A stretch of DNA of 64,000 bases from Microglena sp. YARC (taxonomy: Eukaryota; Chlorophyta; Chlorophyceae; Chlamydomonadales; Chlamydomonadaceae): assembly GCA_022414725.1 (NCBI GenBank), contig CM039462.1, forward strand, positions 118,982,891-119,046,890, in the 5' to 3' direction. The first letter of the stretch is position 1; every line of letters begins with the position of its first letter. This document shows positions 62,960 through 64,000 of the stretch, piece by piece. The position numbers and the translations under genes are program-made. The notes under the pieces are model-generated. The model did no database searches. It was not told the DNA's origin and saw nothing but the letters and a program-made list of their open reading frames with translations.

Positions 62960-64000
62960 AGCACAGTAACCGGGCCCATTATTGCTTGAGGGAAGGGCGG
63001 TGGCTGGAAGGAGGGGCTGTTGTTGGGCAGAGGATGCAGAGTAAGAAGGAGATGTTGCAGTTATAAGGAAGATGGAGGTTGAGGTTGTGAGGAAGGGATG
63101 GTCCAAGTTGTGAAGAAAGGGAGCTTATAGCAATTCAGGGGATGAACTGGACAAACATTTCGTACTTCGTCGAGAATTGTCGAGAATTCCAGGCCAAATT
63201 GTCGAGAATTCTCGGATTTCCAGGCTAAAATTCTCGACGAAGTACGAGGTACGAGTTCTCGCGGAAACGGTTTGTCCAGTTCATCCCCTGAATTGCTTTA
63301 AGGTTGTGAGGAAGGGAAGGATTCATAAGGTAACATGGTCACTGGAACCATCATTGCCTGAGGGAGGAGTGGTGTCTGATGGAGGGGTTGTTGCTGAGAA
63401 GAGGCTGTGGAGGAAGAAGGATAGGTTTGAGTTGTAAGGAAGAGGAGGTTGAGGTTGTGACGAAGAGGAGGATCAAGTTGTGAAGAAGCGGAGGGTCAGA
63501 AGAACCCGTGAGGGAGGAGACTGGGGGAAGGGGCTGTTGTTGGGCAGGGGCTGTGGTGGAAGAAGCTAGGGTTGGAGTTGTAAGGAAGAGGAGGTTGAGG
63601 TTGTGACGAAGAGGAGGATCAAGTTGTGAAGAAGCGGAGGGTCAGAAGAACCCGTGAGGGAGGAGACTGGGGGAAGGGGCTGTTGTTGGGCAGGGGCTGT
63701 GGTGAAAGAAGCTAGGGTTTGAGTTGTAAGGAAGAGGAGGTTGTGTTGTGACAAAGGGGAGGATCAAGTTGTGAAGAAGCAAAGGGTCAGAAGCACCCGT
63801 GAAGGAGGAGACTGGGGGAAGGGGCTGTTGTTGGGCAGGGGCTGTTGTGGAAGAAGCTAGGGTTTGAGTTGTAAGGAACAGGGGGTTTAGGTTGTGAGGA
63901 GGGAGAGGGGGGGGGGGGGGGGTCATAAGGGAACATATTCACTAGTCCCATAATCGTCGAGGGAGATTGGTGGCTGGAGGGAGGAGCTGTTGTTGGGCAG
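62960..64000 (-). repeat. Tandem copies of acceptor plus exon A start, interrupted by a MITE
   Basis: Copies of the exon-A edge (minus: CTTCYACCACAG or CCTCCACAG, then CCYCTGCCCAACAACAGCCC) occur at about 63024 (acceptor lost), 63395, 63550, 63696, 63841 and at the window's right edge (63985). The last ones repeat every 145-146 bp (marker GAGGGTCAGAAG at 63490, 63636 and 63781). The period is not a multiple of three and frames are broken, so these are not coding repeats. Further upstream exons must lie beyond 64000. Confidence 0.75.
63125..63301. mobile_element. MITE B, TIR TAGCAATTCAGGGGATGAAC, TSD TTA
   Basis: Left end TAGCAATTCAGGGGATGAAC and TGGACAAAC; right end is its reverse complement GTTTGTCCA, GTTCATCCCCTGAATTGCT. 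TTA lies on both sides. The interior is again self-complementary (TCGTACTTCGTCGAGAATT against AATTCTCGACGAAGTACGA). Same family as the copy at 23398. Confidence 0.85.

Overview
The window is eukaryotic nuclear DNA from a large, repeat-choked genome. It holds spliced genes with GT-AG introns, Ty1/copia LTR retrotransposons with 5-bp target duplications, hAT-type and TTA/TAA-type MITEs, tRNA-derived SINE-like repeats, LINE remnants and many micro- and minisatellites. There is no bacterial gene organisation. The only well-supported host gene is a CDKL-family protein kinase, a family linked to cilia and flagella in algae and animals. A flagellate microalga or other protist, possibly of the green lineage, fits, but the sequence does not prove the taxon.

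Layout. 1-3.8 kb: CACAA-type low-complexity DNA, AT-rich DNA and two possible LINE fragments. 3.82-8.77 kb: copia element 1 (+), complete with LTRs and TSD AGGTC, but internally deleted and frameshifted. 8.8-11.5 kb: a dispersed repeat and a LINE C-terminal remnant (-). 11.49-27.43 kb: a CDKL-type kinase gene (+) in about eight recognisable exons. Its introns are filled with satellites, MITEs and extra copies of the neighbouring exon edges. 27.8-40 kb: minisatellites (25, 96, 47, 33 and 29 bp periods), SINE-like elements, three hAT MITEs with 8-bp TSDs, a 464-bp-arm inverted repeat with a 58-bp loop, and an 89-bp near-perfect hairpin. 40.5-57.0 kb: a tandem array of about 1.4-kb units, each with an internal ~276-bp subrepeat. 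Copia element 2 (-, identical LTRs, TSD AAGCT) sits inside one unit, and a truncated third copia copy lies at the array's right edge. 57.6-60.9 kb: SINE-like clusters, a fourth hAT MITE and short dispersed repeats. 60.88-64.0 kb: two exons of a proline-rich gene (-) that runs off the right edge.

The most unusual signal is in the two host genes. At seven places a short block spanning an exon-intron edge (exon end plus donor, or acceptor plus exon start) is present in two to six tandem degenerate copies, and the introns carry long satellites. In several cases the copied blocks keep usable-looking splice sites. This looks like recurrent duplication at splice junctions. It would create decoy or alternative splice sites and may be general in this genome. 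The CDKL gene also carries one apparent frameshift and one in-frame TGA, so it is either a recent pseudogene or affected by assembly errors; RNA data would decide.
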